A stretch of DNA of 64,000 nucleotides from Lichenihabitans psoromatis (GTDB lineage: Bacteria; Pseudomonadota; Alphaproteobacteria; Rhizobiales; Beijerinckiaceae). This document shows positions 8,924-17,641 of this stretch, piece after piece. Every line of letters starts with the position of its first letter. Position 1 is the stretch's first letter. The stretch is from the NCBI RefSeq assembly GCF_004323635.1, contig NZ_CP036515.1, forward strand, positions 1,971,501 through 2,035,500. The letters run 5' to 3'. The translations under genes were made by a program, and so were the position numbers. The notes beneath the pieces are model-generated. The model was not told the DNA's origin. It ran no database searches and was given only the letters and a program-made list of their open reading frames with translations.

Positions 8924-9565
8924 TTACAATCGTTGCTTCAGCCCCTCGGCCAAGGCACGCAGCAGCAGCCGGCAGGAGGCCGCGCCCGCATCGTGGAAGC
9001 CGCGCGACCGTTCGCCGAGGCGGCTGGCCCGGCCGATCTTCGCCACCATGTCGCGGGTCGATTCAAAGCCCGCATCGGCGGCCGTCTCGAGCGCCGTGAG
9101 GCAAGCCGCGAAGGTCTCGCCGCGCGCCGCCGCCGCATCGAACGCGGCCGAAGCCGGGGCGAGCACGTCCACCAGCGATTTGTCGCCCGGTTTGGCTTCG
9201 CCGAGATCGGTCACGGCCGCGATGCCCTTGTGCAGCATTCGCCCGAAGTCGTCCCGGTCGAGGCTCGTCTTGCCCTTCAGGAAGGTCGACATGTCGAGGA
9301 AGAAGCTGCCGTAGAGCGGCCCCATCGATCCACCGATCTCGTCCAGCAACGTTTCGGCCAAGGTCGCGAAGCCATCGCCGAGGCTCTGCGGCGATGCCGC
9401 GAGCTTCTGGCCCGTCATGCGGAAACCCTTGCTCATGTTGACGCCATGGTCCCCGTCGCCGGTCGCCCCATCGAGTTCGCTGAGATAGGCCGCATGGGCC
9501 ACAATGGCCGTGACCATATCGTCGAGGATGGGTCCGGCGGCTTTGAGATCGACGCTGTCGGCCAT
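8924..9565 (-). CDS. dhaL: DhaL-type subunit of dihydroxyacetone/tetrulose kinase
   Basis: The 213-residue protein is the nucleotide-binding half of a two-subunit ketose kinase. The Mg-binding aspartates are in ATGDGDHG near residues 32-39; DEIGGSMGPLYGSFF and PGDKSLVDVLAPA are the other DhaL hallmarks. It starts at 9565, sharing one base with the dhaK stop (TAATG), so translation is coupled. No DhaM phosphotransferase subunit is present, so ATP rather than phosphoenolpyruvate is the likely donor, as in the erythrulose kinases described from mycobacteria. It is the last gene of a seven-gene operon that starts with the ABC importer. Substrate (dihydroxyacetone or a C4 ketose) is inferred from context. 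Confidence 0.85.
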   Translation of the reverse strand: MADSVDLKAAGPILDDMVTAIVAHAAYLSELDGATGDGDHGVNMSKGFRMTGQKLAASPQSLGDGFATLAETLLDEIGGSMGPLYGSFFLDMSTFLKGKTSLDRDDFGRMLHKGIAAVTDLGEAKPGDKSLVDVLAPASAAFDAAAARGETFAACLTALETAADAGFESTRDMVAKIGRASRLGERSRGFHDAGAASCRLLLRALAEGLKQRL

Positions 9566-10572
9566 TATTGAGCTCCTGTCACGGTCAAGCCGATCGAATG
9601 CGCCGGGGCGGCGATCAGGCGGTCGAGTTCCGCATCGAGCCGCGTCACGGTGATCGAGGCGCCCATCATCTCGAGCGAGGTGAAGTAATTGCCGATGAAG
9701 CGATGCCGGATCGTGATCCCATGGCTCGCCAGGATTTCGACGACGTGCCCATAGAGGATGTAGAGCTCCATGACGGGCGTCGCGCCGAGGCCCGAGACCA
9801 GCACCGCAACCTCGTCGCCGCGCTCGAACGGTAGGTCCGGCACGATGGTGTCGAGCATCAGGGCCGCCATATCCTTGGCGGGCTTGGTCGGCATCACCGC
9901 GATGCCCGGCTCGCCATGATGGCCGATACCGACCTCCATTTCGCCGTCCTTGATGATGAAATTCGGCTTGCCAGCGGCCGGGATCGTGCACGCCGACAGG
10001 CCGATGCCGACGCTGCGGGTGTTGTCGATCGCCTTCTGGGCGACCGCGATCACGGCGTCGAGATCGGCGCCCTCAGCGGCCAGCGCCGCCGCCGCTTTCC
10101 ACATGAACACCTCGCCGGCCACGCCGCGCCGCTTTGATCGCTGGTCCACCGGGGCCGAGGCCGCGTCGTCATTGGCCACGACGGTCTTGACGGTCAGCCC
10201 CTCGCGTTCGGCCAGCCGTACCGCCATTTTGACGTTCATGTTGTCGCCGGCGTAATTGCCATAGAGGCAAGCGACGCCGCGCCCGCCATCCGCCGCCTTG
10301 AAGGCAGCCTCGAAGGCGCGGGCGGTCGGGGATGCGAAAACCTCGCCGATCGCGACGGCATCGACGAGCCCCGGGCCGACGAAGCCGACGAAAGCGGGCT
10401 CGTGGCCCGATCCGCCGCCCGTCACAATGCCGACGCGGCCCTGCTGCGGGACCGCGACGGCGCGGATGACCCGGTTATGGCTGGTGCGGGCGAGAAGATC
10501 CGCATGCGCTGCCGTGAGGCCGACGAGCGCATCCTCGACGACGTTATCGGGATCGTTGATGATCCGGTTCAT
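9565..10572 (-). CDS. dhaK: DhaK-type subunit of dihydroxyacetone/tetrulose kinase
   Basis: The 335-residue substrate-binding subunit forms a covalent hemiaminal with the ketose. It has the TGGGSGHEPAFVGFVG loop near residue 46, the acidic NYAGDNMN stretch, and the covalent histidine in the GIGHHGEPG motif near residue 215. ATG 10572 starts the conserved MNRIINDP; a longer frame reaches 10632 inside the dehydrogenase gene and is unlikely. It lies between the dehydrogenase (16 bases upstream) and dhaL (one-base overlap). In this operon it would phosphorylate the ketose made by the GolD-like dehydrogenase. Separate DhaK and DhaL polypeptides, rather than a fused kinase, are seen here. Confidence 0.88.
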   Translation of the reverse strand: MNRIINDPDNVVEDALVGLTAAHADLLARTSHNRVIRAVAVPQQGRVGIVTGGGSGHEPAFVGFVGPGLVDAVAIGEVFASPTARAFEAAFKAADGGRGVACLYGNYAGDNMNVKMAVRLAEREGLTVKTVVANDDAASAPVDQRSKRRGVAGEVFMWKAAAALAAEGADLDAVIAVAQKAIDNTRSVGIGLSACTIPAAGKPNFIIKDGEMEVGIGHHGEPGIAVMPTKPAKDMAALMLDTIVPDLPFERGDEVAVLVSGLGATPVMELYILYGHVVEILASHGITIRHRFIGNYFTSLEMMGASITVTRLDAELDRLIAAPAHSIGLTVTGAQ

Positions 10573-10588
10573 GCTGAGGTCCTCGTTG

Positions 10589-11356
10589 TCATTGGATGGT
10601 GTAGCCGCCGTCGATGGCGAGATCGGCGCCATTGATCATCGCGGCGGCCGGGGTCGCGAGATAAAACGCCGCAAGCGCGATCTCTTCCGGTTGGGCGAAG
10701 CGGCGAGACGGAATGAGCTTCTTCATGGCCTCGCCGATGTCACCGGCCCAAGCCTTGCGCCCGAGTTCGGTCTCGACGACGGTCGGGCTGATGGCGTTGA
10801 CCGTGATGCCCTTCGGGCCCCATTCCAAGGCCAGCACTTTGGTCATGCCGACGATCGCGGCCTTGCTGGTGCAGTAGGCCACATGGGATTGCAGCGCCAC
10901 CGAGGCGGCCTGTGACGCCAGATTGATGATGCGGCCGGAGCCCTGCTTCAGCATGTGCAGGCCCGCCGCCTGCGAAAACAGGAAGGGCGCCGTCAGATTG
11001 ATCTGCATCGTGAGATCCCAATCGGCGCGGGTCGCCTCCTCGGCAGGCGCAAGGCGCGCGACTCCGGCATTGTTGACGAGGATATCGATGCGGCCGAACT
11101 CCGCCGCGATCCGATCGATGCTCTGCTTGGGCGCGCCATCCTCCGCGACATCCGCCTCGATCCCAAGATGACCGTGTCCTACGAGCGCGGCGGCGGCGGC
11201 GGCGACCTTTGGGTCACGGTCGATGAGGGCCAGCCGCGCGCCGCGTTCGGCAAACAGAGTCGCGATCGCGAGACCGATGCCGCTCGCGCCGCCGGTCACG
11301 ACCGCGGTCTTGCCGGTCAGCGAAAAGGCCTTGTCGAAGGTGAAGTCGTCGGACAC
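10589..11356 (-). CDS. GolD-like polyol dehydrogenase (SDR)
   Basis: This 255-residue classical short-chain dehydrogenase has the NAD site TGGASGIG near residue 21, the NNAG motif, and the catalytic Ser-Tyr-Lys with YCTSK. The stretches INLASQAASVAL, VAYCTSKAAIVGMTKVLALEW and VNAISPTVVETELGRKAW, as well as the C-terminus DGGYTI, closely resemble Listeria GolD, an NAD-dependent arabinitol/glycerol dehydrogenase, and related polyol dehydrogenases. I infer oxidation of an imported sugar alcohol to the ketose. The start is GTG at 11356 with AGAAAGGA eight bases upstream. It sits between the DeoR regulator and dhaK in one operon, which links ketose formation to ketose phosphorylation. Confidence 0.85.
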   Translation of the reverse strand: MSDDFTFDKAFSLTGKTAVVTGGASGIGLAIATLFAERGARLALIDRDPKVAAAAAALVGHGHLGIEADVAEDGAPKQSIDRIAAEFGRIDILVNNAGVARLAPAEEATRADWDLTMQINLTAPFLFSQAAGLHMLKQGSGRIINLASQAASVALQSHVAYCTSKAAIVGMTKVLALEWGPKGITVNAISPTVVETELGRKAWAGDIGEAMKKLIPSRRFAQPEEIALAAFYLATPAAAMINGADLAIDGGYTIQ

Positions 11357-11407
11357 GAAGTTTCCTTTCTGGTTCGGTGACGTGGTGGAGATGTCAGGCG
11401 CGGGTGA

Positions 11408-12223
11408 TCAGCACGGCACGACGGTCAGGTTGACCTTCTGGTCGCGAAGGCGTTGTCGCTCGGCCTCCGGCAGTCCATCGTCGGTGATGACGTCGTCGAA
11501 GGCGTCGAGACCGATCAGCCGGTTCAGAGCCGTGACGCCGAACTTGCTGCTATCGACGATCAGGACCCTACGGTCGGCGACGCTCATCAAGGCGCGTTTG
11601 ATCTTCAACACCTCATCGTCCTGATGAAAGACGACGCCGCCAAAAACGGCGGAGGTCGACATGAAAACCGTGTTGGCGCGCAGCGTCGCGATGACGGTCT
11701 CGCAGGTGAGCCCGAAAAACGCGTTCAGCCGCGCATTATGGGTTCCGCCGAGCGCGATCAGCTTGATGCCATGCGCTTCCTTCAGCCGGTCGATCATGGC
11801 GAGGCCGTTGGTGATCACCGTCAAGGGCGTCAGGCGGGACAAATGCGGCGCGATCATCAGGGTGGTGGTCGATTCGTCGAGCAACAACGTCTGACCGGGA
11901 TGGACCAGCGCGGCCGCCGCGCGAGCGATGGCGGTCTTCTGCCGCTCGGCGAGATGCGAGCGATAGCCGAAACTACTCTCGACCGAACTCGACTCGTGCA
12001 GCGTCACGCCGCCGTGCTGTTTGCGAACCATGCCTTGTTCGGCCAGGGCATCGAGGTCGCGATGGATGGTCATGCGGCTGACGCCGAAGCGGGACGCCAA
12101 TTCGTCGACCTGCGCCGAGCCCGAGCGGATGATCTGCTCGAGCATCAGCTTGCGCCGGTTCTCGATCGCGCGTGCGCCACGGGCCGGGTCGGAGGTGAGA
12201 GGGTCCGCCGCGCTCGTCGGCAA
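11408..12223 (-). CDS. DeoR-family transcriptional regulator
   Basis: The 271-residue protein has an N-terminal winged helix with the helix-turn-helix in VDELASRFGVSRMTIHRDLDAL at about residues 39-60, and a C-terminal DeoRC sensor domain. LLLDESTTT and LIVDSSKFG are the sugar-phosphate-binding landmarks. DeoR regulators usually repress sugar operons and are released by a phosphorylated intermediate. The start appears to be TTG at 12223, with GGAG seven bases upstream; the first ATG (codon 27) would cut into the DNA-binding domain. It is embedded in the polyol operon between the binding protein and the dehydrogenase, so it likely controls this operon and the divergent kinase genes, perhaps through the inverted repeat at 16020-16037. 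Confidence 0.85.
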   Translation of the reverse strand: MPTSAADPLTSDPARGARAIENRRKLMLEQIIRSGSAQVDELASRFGVSRMTIHRDLDALAEQGMVRKQHGGVTLHESSSVESSFGYRSHLAERQKTAIARAAAALVHPGQTLLLDESTTTLMIAPHLSRLTPLTVITNGLAMIDRLKEAHGIKLIALGGTHNARLNAFFGLTCETVIATLRANTVFMSTSAVFGGVVFHQDDEVLKIKRALMSVADRRVLIVDSSKFGVTALNRLIGLDAFDDVITDDGLPEAERQRLRDQKVNLTVVPC

Positions 12224-12284
12224 GGCTAGCTCCAGTTCAGGTCGGCACCGGGGACACAGAATGCGCCCCCGGCTAGGCTAGTGT

Positions 12285-13313
12285 TTACTGGTTGGCATAG
12301 TCGCCCGAGGCGAGGTTCTGCTTCACCAGCTCCGGCAAGCCTTCGATGAACTTGTCGGAATGGTCGAACAACTGGTCGTAATACTTATCCACCGAAGCCT
12401 TGGTGATGCCGGGCATTTTCAGCATCATGAGGGCCGGCGGCTTCTTGCCATTCAGGTAGTCGATCGCGACCTGCATGGCTTCGCCGAGTTCGAGCGCGCC
12501 ATTTTGCAGATTGGTCTGGACCATGTCGCCCGAACGGAGGGCGCGGAGGCCATCCTTGATGCCGTCGACGCCGGAAACGGGAATCTTCCCGTTCATGCCC
12601 TTTTCCTTGAGGGCTTGCACGGCACCGATCGCCATATCGTCGTTTTCGGAGATCACGCCATTGATGTCCTGGCCATAGCGCGAGAGCCAATCCTGCATCA
12701 GCTTATAACCCTGCGTCCGGTCCCAGTTGGCGGTCTGCATCGCCAGGACCTTGATGCCGGTGTTCTTGGCCAGGATGTTCTGCACGCCGGTTGTGCGGTC
12801 CGTCGCGCCGGATTGGCCGATGGGGCCCTGCAGCACCACGACATTGCCCTTGCCCTTGAGCGCGTCGACGACCGCCTGAGCCTCCTGTTCGCCGGCTGCG
12901 ACATCGTCCGGCCCGAGATAGGCGACGAGCTGCTTGGCGGCCGGACCCGAAATGCTGGCATTGGTGGCGAAGACCGGAATGCCGGCCTTGACGGCCTGAT
13001 CGATCTGCGGACCGAGCGTGGAGGAGTTCACCGGAACGATGACGATCGCATCGACCTTTTGGTTGATGAACTGCTGGATCTGCGAAATCTGCGTATTCAC
13101 GTCGTCCTTCGCGCTCTGCCACAACAACGTCGCGTTGCCGGCTTTGGCGACGGCCTCGGCGCCTTGTTTGCCCCAGGCGATGAAGGACGTCATGTTATAG
13201 ACCGTGAAGCCGATCGTGGGGTGAGCTTTGTCGGCCTGAGCCGGCGCGCCCATCAGGGTCGCCACGCCCGCCAGAAGAAGCGCGGCCAAGCCGCTGCGCC
13301 TTGAATGCGTCAT
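12285..13313 (-). CDS. Ribose/polyol-type ABC substrate-binding protein
   Basis: The 342-residue periplasmic protein belongs to Peripla_BP_4 (RbsB-like, PF13407). A signal peptide spans about residues 1-27 (ends APAQA). Family landmarks are IGFTVYNMTSFIAWGKQG, the DVNTQISQIQQFINQKVDAIVIVPV block, the NDDMAIGAVQALKEKG block and SGVDGIKDGLRAL. ATG 13313 has a GGAGGAAAC ribosome site; an upstream start would precede the signal peptide by 12 residues. It is the third gene of the importer (ATPase, permease, binding protein). Given the metabolic genes downstream, its ligand is more likely a short polyol than ribose; this is an inference. Confidence 0.88.
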   Translation of the reverse strand: MTHSRRSGLAALLLAGVATLMGAPAQADKAHPTIGFTVYNMTSFIAWGKQGAEAVAKAGNATLLWQSAKDDVNTQISQIQQFINQKVDAIVIVPVNSSTLGPQIDQAVKAGIPVFATNASISGPAAKQLVAYLGPDDVAAGEQEAQAVVDALKGKGNVVVLQGPIGQSGATDRTTGVQNILAKNTGIKVLAMQTANWDRTQGYKLMQDWLSRYGQDINGVISENDDMAIGAVQALKEKGMNGKIPVSGVDGIKDGLRALRSGDMVQTNLQNGALELGEAMQVAIDYLNGKKPPALMMLKMPGITKASVDKYYDQLFDHSDKFIEGLPELVKQNLASGDYANQ

Positions 13314-13359
13314 TCGATGTTTCCTCCAGTGTTTTTTTGGGTCGTCCACGGTCAGACGA

Positions 13360-14364
13360 TCAGTCGTCTTTCCGATTCAGGGTGGAGTCGATGAAGACCG
13401 CTCCGATGATGATCACGCCCTTGATGATGAGCTGGTAGAAGGGCGAAACGTTCAGGATGTTCAGGCCATTATCGAGCACGCCGATAATCATGAAGCCGAA
13501 CACCGTGCCGAAGATGCTGCCGCGACCGCCCATGAGGCTGATGCCGCCGATGACGGCGGCCGCGATGGCATTGAGCTCGTAACCCGCGCCGGTGGTCGAG
13601 ATCCCGGCGGTGGCGCGCGAGGCCAGCACGACGCCGGCTAACCCGGCCAGCAACCCCGATAATGTATAGACCGTCAGCCGGATACCGCGGAGATCGACAC
13701 CCGCGACCCGCGCCGCCTGCGGGTTGCCGCCGGTCGCGTAGATGTGCATGCCAAGGCGGGTTCGCGACAGCAGGATCCACGAGCCGAGCACCGCCAGGAT
13801 CATCAGAAGCACCGGCACGGGGAACCCATAGATGTCGCCGCTGACCGCAAGGAACGGGTCGGACAGGCCGGAAATCGGCTGGCCGTCACTCAGGACGTAG
13901 GCGATGCCGAGCGCGATCGTCATCGTGCCCAGCGTCGCCACGAAGGCCGGTACGCGGGCGACCGCCACCAGCAAACCATTGGTGAGGCCGATCGCGCCGC
14001 CGGCCAGCACGCCGGTCAGCACCGCCGCCACCGTGAAGCCGACGCCATCCCGCTGCGCCACCAGGGCGGCCGCGACGCCCGCCATCCCGACGACGCTGCC
14101 GACCGACAGGTCGATGCCTCCGGTCAGGATCACGTAGGTGGCCCCGGTCGCCAGCAGCGCATTGGTCGAAACCTGCAGCAGAACGACGTTGAAGTTCGAG
14201 AGTGTAAAGAAGCTGCCGTTCGAGACGCCGAGCACGCCGACGAAGACGATGAGGATCAGCACGAGCGCGTAGCGCAGCAACAGGTCGCGCAGGTTGAAGC
14301 GCGACGGCGGCGCCATGGGGACCGTCAGGGCGGCCGTCGAAACGGGAGCGTCGCTAGGCTGCAT
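13360..14364 (-). CDS. RbsC-type ABC sugar permease
   Basis: The 334-residue inner-membrane permease is of the BPD_transp_2 family (RbsC/XylH type), with eight to ten hydrophobic segments. Recognisable motifs are ILTGGIDLSVGSVVGM near residue 80, RVPAFVATLGTM, GGNPQAARVAGVD, and the C-terminal AVIGGISLMGGRGSIFGTVFG. It carries substrate for the binding protein downstream. Its start overlaps the end of the ATPase gene by 11 bases, and 46 bases separate it from the binding-protein gene, where that gene's own ribosome site lies. Length and topology are normal for the family. Confidence 0.88.
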   Translation of the reverse strand: MQPSDAPVSTAALTVPMAPPSRFNLRDLLLRYALVLILIVFVGVLGVSNGSFFTLSNFNVVLLQVSTNALLATGATYVILTGGIDLSVGSVVGMAGVAAALVAQRDGVGFTVAAVLTGVLAGGAIGLTNGLLVAVARVPAFVATLGTMTIALGIAYVLSDGQPISGLSDPFLAVSGDIYGFPVPVLLMILAVLGSWILLSRTRLGMHIYATGGNPQAARVAGVDLRGIRLTVYTLSGLLAGLAGVVLASRATAGISTTGAGYELNAIAAAVIGGISLMGGRGSIFGTVFGFMIIGVLDNGLNILNVSPFYQLIIKGVIIIGAVFIDSTLNRKDD

Positions 14365-15940
14365 GTTTGGTCTTTCCCATGGCGAAACGCAGGATGGCTT
14401 CCTGGCTCACCTCGTCGCGGGACAACTCGCCCGCGATGGCGCCGCCGCGCATCACCAAAATGCGATGACTAAGATTGATGAGTTCGGGCATGTCGGAGGA
14501 GGCGAGCAGAACCGCGACACCACTATCGGCAAGTTCCTGGACGAGTTTGTAGATTTCGCTCCGGGCTCCGACGTCGATGCCGCGCGTCGGCTCGTCGAGG
14601 ATCAGCAGCTTCGGCGTACCGGTCACGAGCCAGCGCGCGATCGCGATCTTCTGCTGATTGCCGCCGCTGAGATGAGAGAGCGTCTGCGTCAGCTTGGAAT
14701 ATTTGACCCGGGTGCGCCCCAGCACGTCCAGCGTGCGGGTACGGCGCTCCGCATGGTCGACGAAACCGGCCGCGTTGGTGAACCGATCGAGATGCGGCAG
14801 CGTCACATTGTCGAGGATCGACAGCGACGTCAGGACGCCTGCGAGCTTGCGATCCTCCGGCACCATGGCGAGGCCGCGCCGGATCGAGGCCGCGGGATTG
14901 CCGAGCCCGAACGGTTGGCCATCGACCGAAACCGAGCCGGTGGCGCGCCGCAGCCCGAACAGACCTTCAAGCAATTCGCTGCGGCCGGCGCCGACGAGGC
15001 CGCCAAGGCCGACGATCTCGCCCGCCTTCACGCTGAACGAGGTCGATGCGCCGTAACCTGCGACCCGCAGGTCCTGCACCTCCAGAACCGTACGGTCGGA
15101 GCGTGAGAGCTTACGGTCCGGAAACAGATCCGGGACGTCGCGCCCGACCATGTCGGCGATGATCTGCCGCTCCGTCAGGGCGCTGGTCGGGTCGTGCCGG
15201 ATGAAGGCCCCATCCCGCATGATCGCGACCGTATCGGAGATCTGCTCGATCTCTTCCATGCGATGGCTTGTGTAAAGAATACAGGCTCCGCGTGAGCGCA
15301 TGACGCGGATCACGCGAAACAGCTGCTCGGTTTCGCGCGTGCTGAGCGAGGAACTCGGCTCGTCCATGAGCACGATGCTGCTGTCGCGGGAGGTGGCCTT
15401 GATGATCTCGATCATCTGGGTCGAGGCCACACCGAGGCGCCGCATCGAGGCCTGCGGGTCGATGTCGAGACCGAATTCCTCGAGCAGACGACGCGCCTCG
15501 GCCACCATGTCGCCGCGACGCAGGAAGCCGAACACAGACGTCTTCTCGCGCCCGATCATCAGGTTCTCCCACACCTTCATGTCTGGGATGGGCAGCAATT
15601 CCTGCGGGATGATGGAAACGCCGAGCTGCTGGGCGTGGCGCGGATCGAAGACGTAGACCGGCACGCCCTTGATGGTCAGGATCCCCTTATCGGGCGCGAG
15701 TTGGCCCGATATGATCTTGAACAGGGTTGATTTGCCGGCCCCGTTCTCGCCCGCCAGCACGTTGACGGTGCCCGGCTCGAACCGAGCCGTGATGTCGCGC
15801 AGCACCGGGATTCCGTCGAAGCCTTTGAACAGGCCATTGAACGCCAGCGCCGGACCAGACGGGAGCGCGTCCGGCGTGGCGGCGTGAGAGGTGGGTCGTT
15901 CCTCCTGCTTCGGCTGATCGGCTGATCGCTGATCCATCAC
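14354..15940 (-). CDS. RbsA-type duplicated ABC ATPase
   Basis: The 528-residue ATPase has two nucleotide-binding domains, as usual for carbohydrate importers of the CUT2 class. The first has Walker A GENGAGKST, signature-like LGVASTQM and Walker B IVLMDEPSSSLS. The second domain has a degenerate P-loop region (GLGGLVGAGRSELLEGLFG) and a good signature LSGGNQQKIAIARWL with LILDEPTRGID, which is the normal asymmetry. A 35-residue polar N-terminal extension is present. The start is GTG at 15940, immediately followed by ATG; GAGGAAA lies seven bases before the GTG. It is the first gene of the polyol operon, 168 bases from the divergent kinase gene. Confidence 0.88.
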   Translation of the reverse strand: MMDQRSADQPKQEERPTSHAATPDALPSGPALAFNGLFKGFDGIPVLRDITARFEPGTVNVLAGENGAGKSTLFKIISGQLAPDKGILTIKGVPVYVFDPRHAQQLGVSIIPQELLPIPDMKVWENLMIGREKTSVFGFLRRGDMVAEARRLLEEFGLDIDPQASMRRLGVASTQMIEIIKATSRDSSIVLMDEPSSSLSTRETEQLFRVIRVMRSRGACILYTSHRMEEIEQISDTVAIMRDGAFIRHDPTSALTERQIIADMVGRDVPDLFPDRKLSRSDRTVLEVQDLRVAGYGASTSFSVKAGEIVGLGGLVGAGRSELLEGLFGLRRATGSVSVDGQPFGLGNPAASIRRGLAMVPEDRKLAGVLTSLSILDNVTLPHLDRFTNAAGFVDHAERRTRTLDVLGRTRVKYSKLTQTLSHLSGGNQQKIAIARWLVTGTPKLLILDEPTRGIDVGARSEIYKLVQELADSGVAVLLASSDMPELINLSHRILVMRGGAIAGELSRDEVSQEAILRFAMGKTKHAA

Positions 15941-16019
15941 AACGTTTCCTCGCTGGCATCGTCATCTGGTGTGACGTTTTTCGAGCCAGAGTGTATAAAT
16001 CACATTCTCTAGGACAAAC

Positions 16020-16037
16020 GTAACATTGCGATGTTAC
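16020..16037. promoter_or_regulatory. Candidate operator between divergent polyol operons
   Basis: A perfect 7-base inverted repeat, GTAACAT-tgcg-ATGTTAC, lies in the 168-base gap between the importer ATPase start (15940) and the kinase start (16109). An AT-rich stretch with promoter-like sequence (GTATAAATCAC) precedes it at about 15991-16003. Its central place suggests that one regulator, most simply the DeoR protein of the operon, could control both directions. I saw no second copy of the repeat within the locus. Confidence 0.5.
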
Positions 16038-16108
16038 ACGTCAAGCAAAATACACCGTCGCGCTCGTCGGGCGATATAAGTGATTTGGTCGTCGGGAAAG
16101 GGGAACGC

Positions 16109-17641
16109 ATGCTGCTCGGGCTCGATTGCGGCTCCACCGCCATCAAAGCGGTCCTGTTTGATCCAGCGGGCCGGACGGTCGCGACCGGGACCGGGAGGAC
16201 GGATCCGCGCACGCCTTTGCCGGGTCACGTCGAGCAGGACATGCCGAGCCTGTGGGCCGCTGCGGCGGGAGCCATTCGAGATGTGTTGCAACAGTCCGGC
16301 ATCGATCCGGGCGCAATCTCCTGTGTCGGCGTCACGGGTCATGGCGACGGGCTTTACCTGATCGACAGAGCGGGCACGCCTCTCGGCGCCGGCATCCAAT
16401 CGGTTGATAGTCGGGCGCATCGGATCGTCACCGGTTGGGAACGCGATGGTCGGCTTGAGGAAGCCCTGCGCCTGACGGCGCAACGACCGTCCTGCTTTGC
16501 GGCGACGGCCCTCCTGGCCTGGATCAAGCGGCATGAGCCGGAACGCTACGGCCGGATCGGTCATGTCTTGTTCTGCAAGGATTGGCTTCGACTGTGTCTG
16601 ACCGGCGTCGTGGCGACGGACCCGACCGATGCGAGCACGGCTTTCACCGATCCGCTCACGCAAGCCTACGACCCCGCGATCCTCCATCTGTTCGGGCTCG
16701 ATGATCTTGGCGGAGCGCTTCCCCCCATCCTGCCGAGTTGCGGCCGCATCGGTGTGGTCACTCAGGAGGCCGCCGCCATTACCGGCCTCCTGGCAGGAAC
16801 ACCCGTGTCGGGTGGGTTGCACGACGTGACGGCGGGAGCGGTCGGGCTCGGCAATCTCGAGGCGGGCGTCCTCTCGATCACGGCCGGCACCTTCAGCATC
16901 AACGAAACGCTATCGGATCATCTCGTCTCCGATCCGCGCTGGTCGGCCCGCGCCGGATTGCGGCTCGGCCAATGGATGAACATGTCGATCTCGCCCGCAT
17001 CGTCCAACACGGTGGATTGGTTTCTGCGCCAAGGCTACGCGGCGGAGCTTGACGCGCGGCTTGGGGGGCCATCGATCTGGACCCGCCTCGACGCCGATCT
17101 CGCGGTCGCCGCGACGGCGGATGCGCCGCTGTTTCATCCCTTTCTCTATGGATCGCCCTATAACGGGCCGGCGAGTGCCAGCTTCTTCGGCCTGCGCTCC
17201 TGGCATACACGGGCCGATATGCTGCGTGCCGTGATGGAGGGTGCCGTGTTCAATCACCGCTTTCACGCCGATGCTCTGGCGTCCCGTTTCCCGATCCACC
17301 GCGCGGGTGTGACCGGCGGCGGATCGTCAGTCCCGCGTTTCGCACAATTTTTCGCCGATGTGCTCGGTCTGCCGGTCGATATCGCCGAAGCACCGGAGGC
17401 GAGTGCGCTCGGTGCCGCGATGGCGGCCGGCGTCGGCGTCGGGCTCTATGGATCGCTGCCGGAGGCCGCCATGGCCTGTTGCCGTACCGCCGCGCGTTAC
17501 GAGCCGCATCCCGAACGGCACGCCCTGCTCAGCCAGCGCTATGCGCGCTACAGCGCCTTGGTTGAGGCCGTTCGACCACTCTGGGCCGAGATGGCCGGCA
17601 GCGCCGGACCGATGACCTCCAGCCGAGACGGTCGCTCATGA
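16109..17641 (+). CDS. FGGY-family polyol/sugar kinase
   Basis: The 510-residue kinase has the N-terminal phosphate-1 motif GLDCGSTAIKAVLFD, a GVTGHGDGLYLID loop, and the C-terminal FGGY signature region with VTGGGSSVPRFAQFFADVLGLPV. The FGGY family phosphorylates glycerol, xylulose, erythritol and others. The overlap with a GlpD-like dehydrogenase gene is the arrangement of EryA-EryB (erythritol kinase and erythritol-phosphate dehydrogenase) in Brucella and rhizobia, so a kinase for a C4 or C5 polyol is a reasonable guess. ATG 16109 has GAAAGGGGA upstream; an earlier start at 16031 falls inside the inverted repeat. Substrate is not determined. Confidence 0.82.
   Translation: MLLGLDCGSTAIKAVLFDPAGRTVATGTGRTDPRTPLPGHVEQDMPSLWAAAAGAIRDVLQQSGIDPGAISCVGVTGHGDGLYLIDRAGTPLGAGIQSVDSRAHRIVTGWERDGRLEEALRLTAQRPSCFAATALLAWIKRHEPERYGRIGHVLFCKDWLRLCLTGVVATDPTDASTAFTDPLTQAYDPAILHLFGLDDLGGALPPILPSCGRIGVVTQEAAAITGLLAGTPVSGGLHDVTAGAVGLGNLEAGVLSITAGTFSINETLSDHLVSDPRWSARAGLRLGQWMNMSISPASSNTVDWFLRQGYAAELDARLGGPSIWTRLDADLAVAATADAPLFHPFLYGSPYNGPASASFFGLRSWHTRADMLRAVMEGAVFNHRFHADALASRFPIHRAGVTGGGSSVPRFAQFFADVLGLPVDIAEAPEASALGAAMAAGVGVGLYGSLPEAAMACCRTAARYEPHPERHALLSQRYARYSALVEAVRPLWAEMAGSAGPMTSSRDGRS

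Noticed and set aside
12360..13304. 314-codon open frame on the plus strand
   Set aside because: Antisense to the polyol-binding protein gene, which has a signal peptide and family motifs. The plus frame has none.
13744..14472. 242-codon open frame on the plus strand
   Set aside because: Antisense to the RbsC-type permease, with low-complexity His/Arg/Gln composition.
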